The translations under genes and the position numbers were made by a program. A DNA stretch of 64,000 nt, taken from Zeus faber (lineage: Eukaryota; Chordata; Actinopteri; Zeiformes; Zeidae). This document shows, in pieces, positions 1 to 11,543 of the stretch. Position 1 is the stretch's first letter; every line of letters begins with the position of its first letter. Location of the stretch: the NCBI GenBank assembly GCA_960531495.1, contig OY482866.1, positions 5,047,918 through 5,111,917 on the forward strand, given 5' to 3'. The notes beneath the pieces were generated by a model. It had not been told where the DNA came from, made no database searches, and saw nothing but the letters and a program-made list of their open reading frames with translations.

Positions 1-1221
1 GTGACCTTTAGTGTGGGTGGGTCCTTGGATATGCTGCATGATGTTAAAACAGTCCAACAGTGACAGGAATTCAGCAGCAAAGCTGCAACTGGAGGAGTCT
101 ACGTGGATATTTAAGTCTCGCAGCAGGAGGGGAGATGGAGACTTGGAGCAGACAGAGGACAATAGCTTGGTAAGCTCAGACATGAAGGTGGTGGGGGCCT
201 TGGGGATGCGGCAAATGAGGACAATCTGGAGTGGAGGAGATCCAGAGGGTGACAATCTAATACACTCAAAAAATGTCGGTGGATGACAGCCAGCCCACCG
301 CCGATGGAGCGGGGTTTCTGAAGATACACATATCCTGGGGGAGTGGCTTGGTTGAGTGTTATAAAGTCCTGCTGATTTTGCCATGTCTCACTTAGACATA
401 GAAAATCAAGTTCTCAGTCAGTGATAATGTCATGGATAAATAGTGCTTTATTATTTAAGGAGCGGGCGTTGAGAAGCATGAAGGAAGCAGTAGAGGTGTC
501 AGGCAGGATTGGAAAAGTGATACTGTCAGCATAGAGCAAGGGCTTCAGAAAGCTGGTGCGCATGTGATGCCCGCTGTGATGATGTCGATGTGAAACACGG
601 AAGTGCGCAGAGTATGATTTACAGGAAATGGGCGAGCACCAGTGGAATCCCAGTGAATAATCTTGTGTCGGGATGTTCTGTGTATATAGCGGGGTCATTG
701 TAAAAGTCTGAGTGATTTAATAACGTCCAGACAGAAGGGCGCAGATAAACATGAAAACATCCGAAGATCGAGAGAGGAGTATTTGAGCACCATATCGACA
801 GCAGCAGATAGCCAGCAGGCTACGAGCAGAGAACGAGAAGCCGAGCCTCGGACAGCCGCATCCTGCAGTGTAATGACGGGAGTAGGAGAGAAGTCACGAA
901 CAGTCTGGGTAGCGTGCCAAAAATTAATCCAGTGGGGGATAATCCAAGTATCTAGGTAGAAGGAAATCCGAGCTGAAGACCCAGGAGAAGAAGGACTCCT
1001 GCTAGCTAGCAGGGATAGCTTGATAGCTCGGCAGCGGATGCTAACAGCAGCTAATGTCAGCTGACAGCTGATCGGCAGAGAGGGGAAGTACCAAACGTAA
1101 AAACAGAAATCCACGATCTTCAAACTGATGTAAGAGGATGTAGTAGTGAACTTAAATTAGCAAGGAAAGAACTTTAGGAAAATAGCAAAAGGCAAATTAA
1201 GCTTAAATGAACCGACTAAGA
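1..1221 (-). mobile_element. L2-like LINE copy 1, 5' portion (truncated by window edge)
   Basis: This is the 5' part of a non-LTR retrotransposon on the minus strand; the rest lies outside the window. It matches 57074-58290 almost base for base, with only scattered differences by eye, and the match stops at about 1221, which I take as the element's 5' end. The minus-strand translation gives the start of an APE-type endonuclease: NARSLNNKALFIHDI near 440-475, then an in-frame TGA near 414-416, then an endonuclease reading (YLQKPRSIGGGLAVIH) near 290-330. The endonuclease motif RDLNIHVD lies near 100-125 in another frame. The copy is therefore coding-dead but young. The family is the CR1/L2 group, judged from the RT of copy 2. 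Confidence 0.85.
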
Positions 1222-1304
1222 AGCGGCGACATAAACGCCAGAGTCCTCTCAGACCGGAAGTCTGAGTCTAAGCTTGGCACCGCCTTGGGTATAATCAGCA
1301 GTGC

Positions 1305-1800
1305 TTAAATTCCTGTTGCACAAGCACGTTTTGAAGCTAGTTTCGCTGCTTCATCTCCCATATTGTTGCCAATGATTATGTAGTCATTGCCTTTCTTTTG
1401 TGCCTGACACTTAACAATTGCCACCTGTTTTGGTAACAGCAGCGCTGTCATAAGGTCATGCATTTCAGTGTGATGCAGAATGGGTGTGCCATCATTTTTC
1501 TTGAACCCTCTTTGTTTCCATATGGCTCCAAACAGAGGACACACTCCATGTGCATATGCAGAATCAGTTTAAATATTTACTATATGTCCTTCACCTTTTT
1601 TGTGTGCTGCTGGTAGAGCTATCAGTTCCGCCAGTTGTGCTGAGTATGGTTGTGGACAGGCCTCACTCTGGATTGTGCTAAACTGCTAATCAGCCTGACT
1701 GCAGACCACAGCTAACCCTACGTGGTTACCAATGTGATCCTTGAAGCATGATCCATCCACAAACAGCTCATTATCCGCAATTATTATTTGGTTGAACATC
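1305..1800 (-). pseudogene. ERV pol relic, RNase H domain
   Basis: The minus strand reads a retroviral RNase H. FVDGSCF (first catalytic Asp) lies near 1745-1765, AELIAL (catalytic Glu) near 1615-1635, and TDSAYA (next Asp) near 1545-1565. The rest runs to about 1305 in an open frame (CPLFGAIWKQRG, then a region ending LASKRA). Two in-frame stops interrupt it, near 1570 and near 1690. It lies downstream on the same strand of the RT relic at 2404-2815, in normal pol order. It resembles gamma/epsilon-type fish ERVs. No integrase follows; the L2-like LINE begins about 85 bp away. Confidence 0.75.
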
Positions 1801-2403
1801 AGATCCGGTCTTAGTTATGTGTATTGAAGTGAATCTGCCACACAATCAGGCAGGAGTCTCTGCTGGATTTAATGTGGAGCATCTTTTCAACGTGACATCT
1901 GGGTATGTTAGCAAAGTAAAATGTTCTAAAAGCCTAGCATTGGGTACCACAAACTTTCCCTGTGCTTAGTCACTTTATGATTGGTGTATTACCGGATGTC
2001 CCATTGTAATTGTTGACGCTTTATCATATGTATACTGTACTGCAGCTAGGCCCTGATAGCATGGAGGGTAGCCCTGGGCTACTGCATCCAGTTTGGTGCT
2101 ATAGTATGCTATGGGTTGTTTTCAAAGGCCACTCCATGTTTCCTGCATCAGAACGGCAGAAGCATAATTTTGACTACGATTTGCCACCAAAAAATGAACG
2201 GTGTCGATTAATACAGGTTTGCTAATGTGTTAAAGCTGTTACAGCGTCACAGTTTCATGTCAACCGAGCATACAAATTAGTCTGGTCTGCATTTTTCATT
2301 TTTTCTCTGAGAGGGGCGGTTTTAAAAGCGTACTTTAGCCACCCCACCCACCACAATGGGTTATCGTAAAGCCCAAATATTCTCCCTCTGGTTGACAATA
2401 TTG

Positions 2404-2815
2404 TCATTTTTTCTGGGACACTTCATGCCCTCCTCCTGCTAATTTTTGCAACACAGCCATGAAGTCACTATGACACTGTTCTAATGCTGTGGAGCACACA
2501 AGTAGATCATCCACATATTGAATCCGCGTCCCATCCAGCACCAGTTCCTCTAAGTCAGCTTTCAAAACCTTATTAAAAATATGTGGTGAGTGTTTAAAAC
2601 CTTGAGGCATGCGTGTATACGTGTTCTGTTTTCCTTTGTATGTGAATGCAAATATATGCTGGCTCTCCTGTGCCAGTGGAACACTGAAAAAAGCTCCACA
2701 CAAATCAATTACTGTGAAGTACTTGGTGTCTGGGGGGACATTAATCAACAGCGTGTGCGGATTTTGAACCTCGGCCTGCTCATCCTCTACGACATCATTT
2801 ACAGCTTATAGATAA
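2404..2815 (-). pseudogene. ERV pol relic, reverse transcriptase palm/fingers
   Basis: The open reading frame (2404-2748) carries the signature of retroviral reverse transcriptase: VIDLCGAFFSVPL (catalytic Asp of block A), RMPQGFKHSP, and YVDDLLV with the catalytic YVDD near 2505-2520. The frame extends upstream on the minus strand to about 2815 with an N-A-V-N-type approach and a PHTLL motif. Only about 130 codons remain of a pol normally over 1,000 codons. The YVDD motif and order relative to RNase H point to a gamma/epsilon-like fish ERV. The C-terminal part of RT and the connection domain (1800-2400) are decayed. Confidence 0.85.
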
Positions 2816-2821
2816 TGCACT

Positions 2822-3170
2822 AGCCGCATGTGGCGGACAAAAGGGCGTGGTCAAGCACCGGCTGCAGACAACAGCACGGTTCCCTTTTCTGCAGCAAACA
2901 AGCTGCCTCGAATCAAGGCAGAGAGTTTTCTTAATGTTTTTGTCTGTCTTACAAAGGAGATCGGTGCACAGGCTCGTGAGCAGCCCAAGAGCGGAACTCT
3001 ATTCCTCCTGCGCCGAGAGGACAAATAACAACCATTAGAATAGATCCTCAGATATAAATACAGTATATATATATATAATTGTAGGCTGCGTGCCGGACTG
3101 AAATGGACAATAAAACTCAAGCCATGTTTGCGTACCAGAAGTTATCGAAGACTCCGTCTCCCTCCCTGAA
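2822..3170 (+). repeat. Possible LTR-like insert within the ERV relic
   Basis: Between the RT relic and further minus-strand ERV remnants lies sequence with no pol similarity. On the plus strand it has a TATA-like stretch (near 3051-3080, ending in a short TA run) followed by AATAAA near 3109-3114. This looks like a promoter/polyadenylation pair from an LTR or short insert. I see no second copy and no clear target duplication. Confidence 0.2.
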
Positions 3171-3800
3171 TGATTAACTGTGGGAAGAAACTCCCACACC
3201 GCCATTTTTGTTTATCCGCCTTCAGTACAGGCAGCACATGGGTGTCACAACAACTCTGAATTTCTATCAAAACCCCTGGTGCTTTCAAACCGTCTGTTGT
3301 AGCTTCTATTCCTGTCTCTGCTTCCGGCTTAGGTTTTTGGACCATACTTGTCCTTGAATTACCTGTTCCATTCTCCCTTAACACATCCTGTCTGCATCTC
3401 TCCACTATCTCCTCCATCTGTCACTTCTCAGTTGTTTAAATTTCCTGTAACTCTCCTTCCATTTCTGTGAAAGAAAGTATTTTGATAAAACGGTTGAATT
3501 TAGATGTGAGTATCAGAGGATAATCTGTTTTCACCCGTTCTTTTTCCTTTTCCTGCTTCATCATATCAAGTCCTTGGATTCGTATCCTTTATTTATCAGC
3601 AAGGTGACATGCGGTGTCATATTAGACATATGATACCAATTCAGTATTGCTTTTCCACCTGGTTGATCATGGACCTCCATCACTACTCCCTGCGGACCAA
3701 TTCTTATGTACTGCGACTGTATCACAGCCATCTTCCCTGCTGCTTCTGACTGCCACAACTGTTCTAATATTGGATCTTGGTTTGGGTGTATGAGGTTGTC
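3142..3800 (-). pseudogene. Probable ERV gag/pol-linked remnant
   Basis: Two minus-strand open stretches (3142-3417, 91 codons; 3561-3758, 65 codons) sit upstream of the RT relic on the same strand. The second reads PGGKAILNWYHMSN followed by TPHVTLLINKGYESKDL, which I associate with fish ERV polyproteins but cannot place in a named domain. Stops separate the pieces. Assignment rests mostly on position and strand. Confidence 0.35.
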
Positions 3801-5275
3801 AACCTCATAAATACTTCCTCAATACGTAAACCTACGTACAGTAAATACGTCATCATTGAGGCGCACGAGACCCAACATCACTCGCTGTCACTGTGACTCC
3901 AGATGTACTGACAAACAACAAGGTAAGTTATTACAATGACAATATTTGGATAAAAATAAAAAATTTATGTATTTTTTTTAAGAAACGTCATGTATAAACG
4001 GTTTCCTGCAGCTAAACGTAACAGAGTTAAAAGAAAGACAGAAAGTGTTATTGACAAGTTCTTCCATAATAATTCTCATGACAAATTAATGTTAAAATGT
4101 TGTCTCCATTACAATAATAGACAGGTAATCTATTCAACTGAATTTTCCAATTGTAGACTATTAAATGAAAAAATACAATAAAGTAGTAATTACAACAAAC
4201 ATGTATCTATTATATTAACAATATAACATGTTGTTATTATTATTGTTATGTAAAGTAATTACAAAGTTTCTCTTTGTTATTGTTACAGATGTGGAAACAT
4301 AGCTGAAAATCAGAAAATCAGACATAAAGAAGCCATTGTCAAGGTCAGTCACAATATTAAAAAAAAGATCACTATGGACATAATTCCACGAATTAACTCC
4401 GTGATGTTTGATGTTTGTAAGTTTAGTAAATTTAGATGCACTTCAAAGAAAAAAAAAAACGAACTCATACCTAAAACAAATAAACTGGACCCCGTGTATT
4501 GCGGCATTGCAGCCACCTACTGGACTCGAATGGAACCGTTTGACGCGTAAAAACAGCGGTCGCTATTTAATACGTCAGCAGGCTAATTTGTATTATCTTT
4601 GTGGGTCTTTAGACTCTGGTGGAAACACAGACAACAACGGTCTGAAGGAACCTTTTAGTTTCTTCAAAAAACAGTTTCTGGTTAGAATAGGTGGAAACAT
4701 GGCTTTAGATGGCCATGGTTCAAGATGGCAGTGGCAGACACAGGTAGTCAGGCAAATTTATCCAAGGGAGAGCTGCAAAAAGAATTGAAAGTTTGTACGA
4801 CTTTAGAACTACCATTGCCTGCCAAACTGTACCTAATTGCAAGCTAAAGTGTCTGTAATAAACGTATCAAACTCTAAAAGGACCTGTAACCCTTGCCACT
4901 AGATGTAGCAGCATTCAAAACGTACCTGCAAATGCAGCAGTATTATCAAATTCTGAATATTCAATATTACACAGCATCTAGTTTTTAAATTCCATGTATT
5001 GATAATTAGGGAGCTGCATACACAGAAGCTAGCCAGTTTAGAAAACAACTTCACAAACCTGCACCCTGTCAATGAGGAGAGTACCTGCAGTGCCACCATA
5101 AATCTCCATAAACCTAGCTCCCATGCAAGTATTTCACTGAAGTTGTCATGTGTAGTGATGCAAGACCCAACAACGATTGCATAGCAGCTGAATAATATTT
5201 AACGATTCAGGAGACGGGCATGACACATGCAAAATTGTAATTTGATCGCTATACTCACGAATCCAGATTCACGAT
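3801..5275. other. No recognised gene
   Basis: AT-rich sequence with homopolymer A and T runs. Open frames up to 126 codons (4408-4788, plus) show no family signature I recognise, and codon use looks non-coding. Confidence 0.5.
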
Positions 5276-5560
5276 AACGATGAAAGAGAGCAAGAAGAGT
5301 TGGTTGGCTCTGAATTTAATTCTCAGTAATTATTTTCAGTCCAAGATTCACTCCCCCACGCTCTCTCTTGCTCGCTCGCCAATTCACAATAATTACTGAG
5401 GATTATATGAATGCTGAAGGCATTTGGCATAATTCATATTTAATTGCTGACTGAATATCACGTAGTATTATCCCTAAATAAATAATTATGATGAGATTAA
5501 ATGATTCTTATGAGAATTCCATTCACAACTCAGAGCCAAAACGACTCTTCTGGGTCATTA
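5276..5560. repeat. Dispersed repeat, left copy (inverted relative to 7548-7752)
   Basis: The segment around GGCATTTGGCATAATTCATA (about 5418-5438), followed by ATTCCATTCACAACTCAGAG and a GACTCTTCT motif (5515-5555), reappears as its reverse complement at 7548-7752. The first 100 bp (5276-5375) also resemble that copy in direct orientation, so this left copy is itself partly palindromic. It has the character of a foldback or non-autonomous DNA element, but no clean terminal duplication is visible. Confidence 0.5.
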
Positions 5561-7128
5561 TGTCTAATGATTCGGCAAATGTAACTAATCTATTTACCGA
5601 GTCACTCGTAAAGAGCCAAATCTCCATAAAGAGACAGATTTTATCACTATTTTCATTACTTTCGTCGTTCATCGTTCAAAGTCCAAAGTCCTATGTGACT
5701 CAGTGTATTCTTCCAACTTAATCTAACAAACAAGAGTTGCAAATGTTACAAATCTTTTTACTCTGCCAAGTCACCAACTAAGTCAAGTCAAGTCTTTCAT
5801 CACTCCTCCAAATCGCTCAGTTGGCTACCAAGCTGTGAAAACTACTATAAGTGCCGCCATGAGTATTTGACTGAGGTTATCAAGTGGGCAGCCTATTTCA
5901 GCATTTTTTTGTTGAATTAGGCCCTCTACATGTCCAGAAGGCACAACATTCTGGCGTCCCAAAGTAACCTCTATCTATACCAACGTCTGGCACCCAGTGC
6001 TTACCACTCTTCTGGCTATACATACAGTGATAATCCCAAACTACCAGAACCATGGCCAGTGGCTACCCTCTATCCCCACCAGTACCATATAGGCCTCCCT
6101 ATCGGCTAATTCCACTGTTTCCGTGCTCACAGCCCTCCATCACTATCATGGAATACAATTTATTGTCAATTTTCAGATTTCAATGCTTAACTTCAGTGTC
6201 TCCTACATCCACACCATCTGCAAGTGCAATCTAGAGATAAACCATTGTTATCATGTTGGCTGTTAACTGACAAAGTTTTTGTTGGATTGGTTGGCATAAA
6301 ATATTGGTGAAATGTCTTCAAACAGGTCCTTGGAGTTCTCTCTACTAGCAGCCATTTGTTAGTGAAAAGATGTAAAGTGGTGAAGTTAATTGCACCACAT
6401 CATGAAAACCAGAGTACGATGTATGAGTAGAATTTCCTAGGATATTACTTACAAGAATGCTGGGGAACAGTTTTGACCAGTTACATCCACTCTTGGCTGG
6501 AGCAGGTGAGTGTTCATAATTAATTACATACCTCTGTGTACCTGGCGAGAAGCAACCCCACCTCCACCTTACCCCAATCTCTCTCTCCATCTCCCTCTAT
6601 CTCCCTTAACCTCTCCAGTGGTTAAACGGTGTTCCATGGTGGATGTACCCTCTTCATTATCCACCCTTGCAAAAGGCTTTTTGAACATTGGGGTTCTTGT
6701 GTGTGTGTTCGTGTAACAAGTGGCCTAGCTGTTAATTGAGGGCAAGCCCCCTTTATGCACATCCTGATGGGAAGGAAGGAACAGACACATCTAATGGAAA
6801 CCAATTACCAGGGCATCATGATTGGCCAGAGCTATGGCTGTCTACTCAAGGTGAGCTGGTTAAGTCCTGGTCATCTTTATGTGGGTGTGTGTTTTGTAAA
6901 TTACGTGTGTGTTACGTTGTTGACTTTATTCAGTGTGTGTATGTGTGTCTATCAACCTATGTGTCTGTATGTGTGTGTGTCGGGGGGTGGGGGGCATTGT
7001 GCATCTGCATGTCTAAGGGAATGTGAGCACCTGAGTGGTGCGTTAAGTATGGCTGTGAACTACATCTTCATTTTTGGTGTGTGTTTTGGGCATATGCTGA
7101 GTGTGCGTGTGAATATATTTGTGTTTTA
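5561..7128. other. No recognised gene
   Basis: No protein family, RNA gene or complete mobile element recognised. From about 6890 the plus strand becomes rich in TG, leading into the microsatellite at 7129; long open frames there are repeat translations. Confidence 0.4.
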
Positions 7129-7155
7129 TGTGTGTGTGTGTGTGTGTGTGTGTGG

Positions 7156-7190
<35 letters not shown>
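7129..7190 (+). repeat. (TG)n microsatellite
   Basis: About 62 bp of nearly pure TG dinucleotide, interrupted once by TGGT. It explains the CV-repeat and HT-repeat open frames on both strands. Confidence 0.95.
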
Positions 7191-7191
<1 letters not shown>

Positions 7192-7547
7192 ATGCACTCT
7201 TTTAACTCCACTGCTAACATCAATCCTCCGGAATAAGAGAGGAAATTTGAGCTTGTCCAGGACAAACTACCAGCGGCTGATCGATTTGTGGGGTGAAGAG
7301 AAGAGTGTGTGTGAGTGTGTACAAGGTCGCTGGAGAGAAAGACACAAGAAACCACTGCAGATGTCTAGTGGTCAGAGAAAGAAAAAGCGCCGCTTTTCCA
7401 CCAGGTACGAATTAGTGATTAAAAGTTTGACTCTTTTGTGGGATTAGTTTGTTGAAGAGTGACTTGCTAAAATTATTTGTTCAATTCTTTGACTTCGTTA
7501 ATTTGATTCAGTTGGTGTAAGGCATAGTGAGTGAGGGAGGACTTCCA

Positions 7548-7752
7548 GTGAACGATGAATGAGAGTCAGAAGAGTCGGTTTGGCTTTGAGTTGTGAATGG
7601 AATTTTCACAGGAATACCGCCAAGTGTAAATCAGTCACATCCAATATGAATTATGCCAAATGCCTTGACCTTTTGCCCACATTAATTTAATCTTCAGTAG
7701 TTATTTTCAGTTTGAGAGTCAAAGATTCACTCGCTCGCTCTCTGAATCGAAG
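7548..7752. repeat. Dispersed repeat, right copy (inverted relative to 5340-5560)
   Basis: Contains GAATTATGCCAAATGCCTT (about 7650-7668) and GAGTTGTGAATGGAATTTTC (about 7588-7607), the reverse complements of motifs in 5340-5560. It ends with CACTCGCTCGCTCTC. Together the copies bracket about 2 kb of sequence. Confidence 0.5.
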
Positions 7753-8475
7753 CCTAATGAGCTTGTAATGCACGTCGCTGGGCTTGAGGCGCAGCAGCAT
7801 CAGAACCAAAATTTGTCACAAGGGTTGTCAAATTTCAAGGCATTCCAGACCCGAGAGCGTCAGGGCTTTCTGCATGCGGTTTCCGACTCTCCAAGGAAAT
7901 GAATTGGACATCTTGTGTTTTTGGTGGATTCAGTGTAAATCTGGCTCAAGTTCCCTAGTAACACAAACTAATTAATTTGTTTCTTTGTAGAAAAGCCTCC
8001 AAAGACACAAAGAGGGGATCAGCCATGACACACCGTGTCACACATTTGGTCCTTGCTGGCAAAGGCATCTCAAGTTGAGCCTAAATTGCATCTCACCAAC
8101 CAATCTCACATACTGAGAATCAATTGCAAGAATGACAAAAAATGTGACCCACCACAGCAAACCCACAATTTTGTGCATTTCTAAAATCTCCATGAGCAGC
8201 CAAATTAGTTGAAAAAATGATTTTTCAAGATTTGTGTTCCTTTGTGGTTTTTTTTCATCTCTCAATGTATTTTTAAAACTGAGTTTGACTTATAAATAGT
8301 AGATACATGTTAAACCGTGGAGTTAAATATTCTCGTTAGATTTCATGGGGAAACACAGTTCACAGAGCTGCTGAACAGTGCTGAACAACACGACCATCGA
8401 GCTGAAGATCATTCCTCCGAGTTAAACCTTTTAATCTCACTACTTTAACACACACCTGGATCCATTGTTGTGCAG
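7753..8475. other. No recognised gene
   Basis: No family signature on either strand. Short open frames only (up to 75 codons). Confidence 0.4.
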
Positions 8476-8663
8476 GGGTATACATTTACATTAACATAAA
8501 TTTACATTTAGTCATTTAGCAGACGCTTTTATCCAAAGCGACTTACAAGGGAGAATAACATTCAAGCTACATTGCGACAGAGATTAGTGTAACAACAACA
8601 TTAGTGTAACAATAAATTCTGCAAGGTGGTGCTAAGTAATTGTAGGTTAGGACAGGAGGTACT

Positions 8664-9048
8664 CACTGAAGAGCTGGGTCTTCAAGTGCTTCTTAAAGAC
8701 AGAGAGGGAGGTCCCCGCTCTGGTCATTTTTGGCAGCTCGTTCCACCAACGTGGAACTACAAATGAGAATAGCCTGGATTGCCGTGGCTGTATGGCCGGC
8801 AGAGCCAGGGGACGCTCATTTCACGAGCGCAGCATCACGGGGGCAACATGTGCTCTTACAAGAGCATTTAAGTAGGCGGGAGCATTCCCAGCAATCACTC
8901 TGTAGGCCAGCATAAGAGACTTGAACTTGATGCGGGCGGCTACAGGTAACCAGTGGAGCTCGATGAGCAGCGGAGTGACATGTGCCCTCTTTGGCTGGTT
9001 GAACACCAGTCGCGCCGCCGCATTCTGTATCATCTGTAGTGGCTTCAC
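8664..9048 (-). pseudogene. LINE ORF2 C-terminal segment, out of frame
   Basis: This continues the 832-codon ORF after a frameshift. It starts KPLQMIQNAAARLVFN, reads PLLIELHWLPVAARIKFK, hits an in-frame TGA near 8819-8821, and goes on with a SRLFSFVVPRWWNELP-type ending typical of the C-terminus of CR1/L2 polymerases. Both lesions are single-base in kind. Confidence 0.8.
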
Positions 9049-11543
9049 CGCACAGGCCGCAAGCCTGTTAGGAGGGCGTTGCAGTAGTCGAGACGGGACA
9101 TCACCAAGGTTTGTACCAGCAGCTGAGTGGCATATTGGGTCAGGTACGGCCTGACTTTTCGGATGTTGAGTAGTGCGAAGCGGCAGGACCGGGAGACGGC
9201 GGCAACATGGTCCGAGAATGTCAGTTGGTCATCAATAATGACACCAAGATTCCTTGCAGCCTTGGTAGGAACAAGAGATAGAGAGTCGATTTTAATATCA
9301 ATGTTGTGATAAATACCTTGTTTGGCCGGGAAGACCAGCAGTTCCGTTTTCGCCAGATTTAGTTGAAGATGATAATCCTTCATCCATGTGGATATGTCAG
9401 CGAGACAATCCGGGATCCGCGTCGAGACAGTAGGGTCGTCGGGCGGGAAGGACAGATAGAGTTGAGTATCATCCGCATAGCAGTGATATGAAAAGCCATG
9501 TGAGCGGATGATCGGGCCCAGTGAGGTGGTGTATATGGCAAAGAGGAGGGGTCCTAGCACCGAGCCTTGGGGCACCCCTGTGGTGAGGTTGTGAGGCACA
9601 GACAGCTGGCCTCGCCATGTCACACTGAACGAGCGCCCAGTAAGGTAAGATTCCAACCAGGAAAGTGCACTGCCCGTTATGCCCATACTTGAGAGTATGG
9701 ACAGGAGTATGCAATGATTGACAGTGTCAAAAGCAGCTGATAAGTCTAGCAGAATGAGAACCGAGGATTTGGCAGCAGCTCTAGCAGTTTTTAAGGCCTC
9801 TGTCACAGACAACAGGGCTGTTTCAGTGGAGTGACCACTTTTGAAGCCAGATTGAAGTGTATCAAGAAAGTAGTTTCTTGACAGGTACTCTGTAACCTGT
9901 CTAGAAACCGCCCTCTCTAAGGTTTTGGAAAGGAATGGGAGGAGAGAGACCGGCCGATAGTTTTCTACTTGATTGGAATCGAGTGAGGGTTTTTTGAGCA
10001 GTGGTGCGACCCGAGCTGCTTTGAAAGCGGAAGGGAAAGTGCCGGAAGTTAGGGAAGAATGAATCATATGTGTGATTGCCGGGGTGATGGTCGGTGATAT
10101 GGCTTGAAGGAGTTTAGATGGGATCGGATCTAGCGGACAGGTAGTAGGACGGCTACATGTTAGTAGTTTAGATACCTCACTTTCAGCGAGGGGGGTGAAA
10201 CCAGGGAACGATGAGCCTAGGGCTGGAGAAGACAGGTTGTGAGTAAGTTGTTTAGTGAATTGGCTGCTGATGGCTGCCACTTTGTTAGTAAAAAAGGAGG
10301 CAAGGCAGTCAGCAGTGAGGTTAGTAGCTGGGGGAGGTGGTGGAGGGTAAAGCAGAGACTTGAAGGTGGCGAATAACTTACGTGTGTCTGTGGCACCGTT
10401 GATCCTATCGTTGAAGAAGGCCTTCTTGGCAGCAGTGATGCTGGAAGAGAAGGAGGACAGCAGTGTCTGGTAGCTTGCAAGATCCTCAATTGTTTTGGAT
10501 TTGTGCCATTTCCTCTCGGCTGCTCTGAGGTCAGTACGCGTTGTCCGGAGGGTGTCAGTCAGCCAAGGGTGGGACTGGGTTGATCGAGCAGGTCTGGTGG
10601 ATAGTGGACACAGGCTATCCAGACATGAGCTCAAGGTGGAGCAGAGGGAGTCAGTGGCATAATTTACCTGCAGAGAGGAGAAAGTGCCGTGGGGTGGAAG
10701 AGAAGAGGAGAGCACAGAGGAGAGGTGGGTGGGTGACAGGTTGCGGAGATTGCGGCGGATAGTAACCATGGGTGGGGAGGTGGGGGGTTGTTTTGGTAGC
10801 TGGACATTGAAGTGGATGAAGAAGTGGTCAGAGAGATGAAGAGGGGTGACCCTTAGGTTGTCCGTGGTGCAGCTCCGGGCAAGAATGAGATCAAGCTCTT
10901 TGCCAGCCTCGTGAATCGGTGGAGTCGGGACCCGTCTTAGGTCGAATGAGCAAACCAAAGACAGGAAGTCAGCTGAGCTCGCACTGTCCAAGTGGATGTT
11001 CATGTCTCTGAGGACGAGCATGGGACACTCATGCTCAGGAATTGATGACAGCAGGGTGTCAAGCTCATGAAGGAAGTCATCTAGTTGTCCTGGTGGACGG
11101 TAGATGACGAACACATAGGCTTTCACCGGAGCAGTCACCAAGACGGCGTGATATTCAAAGGAGGCAAAGTTGTTTAAAGGCAGCAGTGGATTAAATTTCC
11201 ATGTGTTGGAAATTAGCAGGCCAGTTCCACCACCACGGCCAGATGGTCTGGATGTGTGGGAGAATGTGTAGTTAGTGGAGAGTGCAGCCGGGGTTGCGCT
11301 CTCTTCCGGTTTAATCCATGTCTCAGTGAGAGCAAGGAGCTCCAAGGAGAGGTGGTTGGCATGACCAGAAATGAAGTCTGCCTTGTTAACTGCAGATCGA
11401 CAATTCCACAAGCCAACAGAGAAGGAGGTCTTTGCAGAAGACGTTTGCTGCAGGGACCTGAGGTTACCCGGATTGCATCGGCGTATGGTATAACGAGGCT
11501 TTCTGGGTGACCTTGAAGTTGTAGGGATGCGGTAGTAGCACAT
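9045..11543 (-). CDS. LINE ORF2: APE endonuclease + reverse transcriptase (832 codons)
   Basis: The protein would nick target DNA and reverse-transcribe the element's RNA. Residues about 40-270 form the endonuclease: WNCRSAVNKADFI, LTETWI (catalytic Glu), a GGGTGLLI strand, RDMNIHLD where most relatives have GD-N, and a late SDH. Residues about 490-760 form the RT: YRPVSLLPFLSKTLER, LLDLSAAFDTVNH (block A Asp), GVPQGSVLGPLLF, and YADDTQLY (catalytic YADD). The frame closes at 9045 just before the conserved C-terminal segment, which continues in the next frame at 9048, so a 1-nt loss near 9050-9060 truncates it. The start at 11543 is the first ATG; a real start could differ. Confidence 0.85.
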   Translation of the reverse strand: MCYYRIPTTSRSPRKPRYTIRRCNPGNLRSLQQTSSAKTSFSVGLWNCRSAVNKADFISGHANHLSLELLALTETWIKPEESATPAALSTNYTFSHTSRPSGRGGGTGLLISNTWKFNPLLPLNNFASFEYHAVLVTAPVKAYVFVIYRPPGQLDDFLHELDTLLSSIPEHECPMLVLRDMNIHLDSASSADFLSLVCSFDLRRVPTPPIHEAGKELDLILARSCTTDNLRVTPLHLSDHFFIHFNVQLPKQPPTSPPMVTIRRNLRNLSPTHLSSVLSSSLPPHGTFSSLQVNYATDSLCSTLSSCLDSLCPLSTRPARSTQSHPWLTDTLRTTRTDLRAAERKWHKSKTIEDLASYQTLLSSFSSSITAAKKAFFNDRINGATDTRKLFATFKSLLYPPPPPPATNLTADCLASFFTNKVAAISSQFTKQLTHNLSSPALGSSFPGFTPLAESEVSKLLTCSRPTTCPLDPIPSKLLQAISPTITPAITHMIHSSLTSGTFPSAFKAARVAPLLKKPSLDSNQVENYRPVSLLPFLSKTLERAVSRQVTEYLSRNYFLDTLQSGFKSGHSTETALLSVTEALKTARAAAKSSVLILLDLSAAFDTVNHCILLSILSSMGITGSALSWLESYLTGRSFSVTWRGQLSVPHNLTTGVPQGSVLGPLLFAIYTTSLGPIIRSHGFSYHCYADDTQLYLSFPPDDPTVSTRIPDCLADISTWMKDYHLQLNLAKTELLVFPAKQGIYHNIDIKIDSLSLVPTKAARNLGVIIDDQLTFSDHVAAVSRSCRFALLNIRKVRPYLTQYATQLLVQTLVMSRLDYCNALLTGLRPVR

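Noticed and set aside
6755-7447. 230-codon frame with Cys-Val repeats and its opposite-strand His-Thr frame
   Set aside because: Generated by the (TG)n/(CA)n tract; flanking residues have no family signature.
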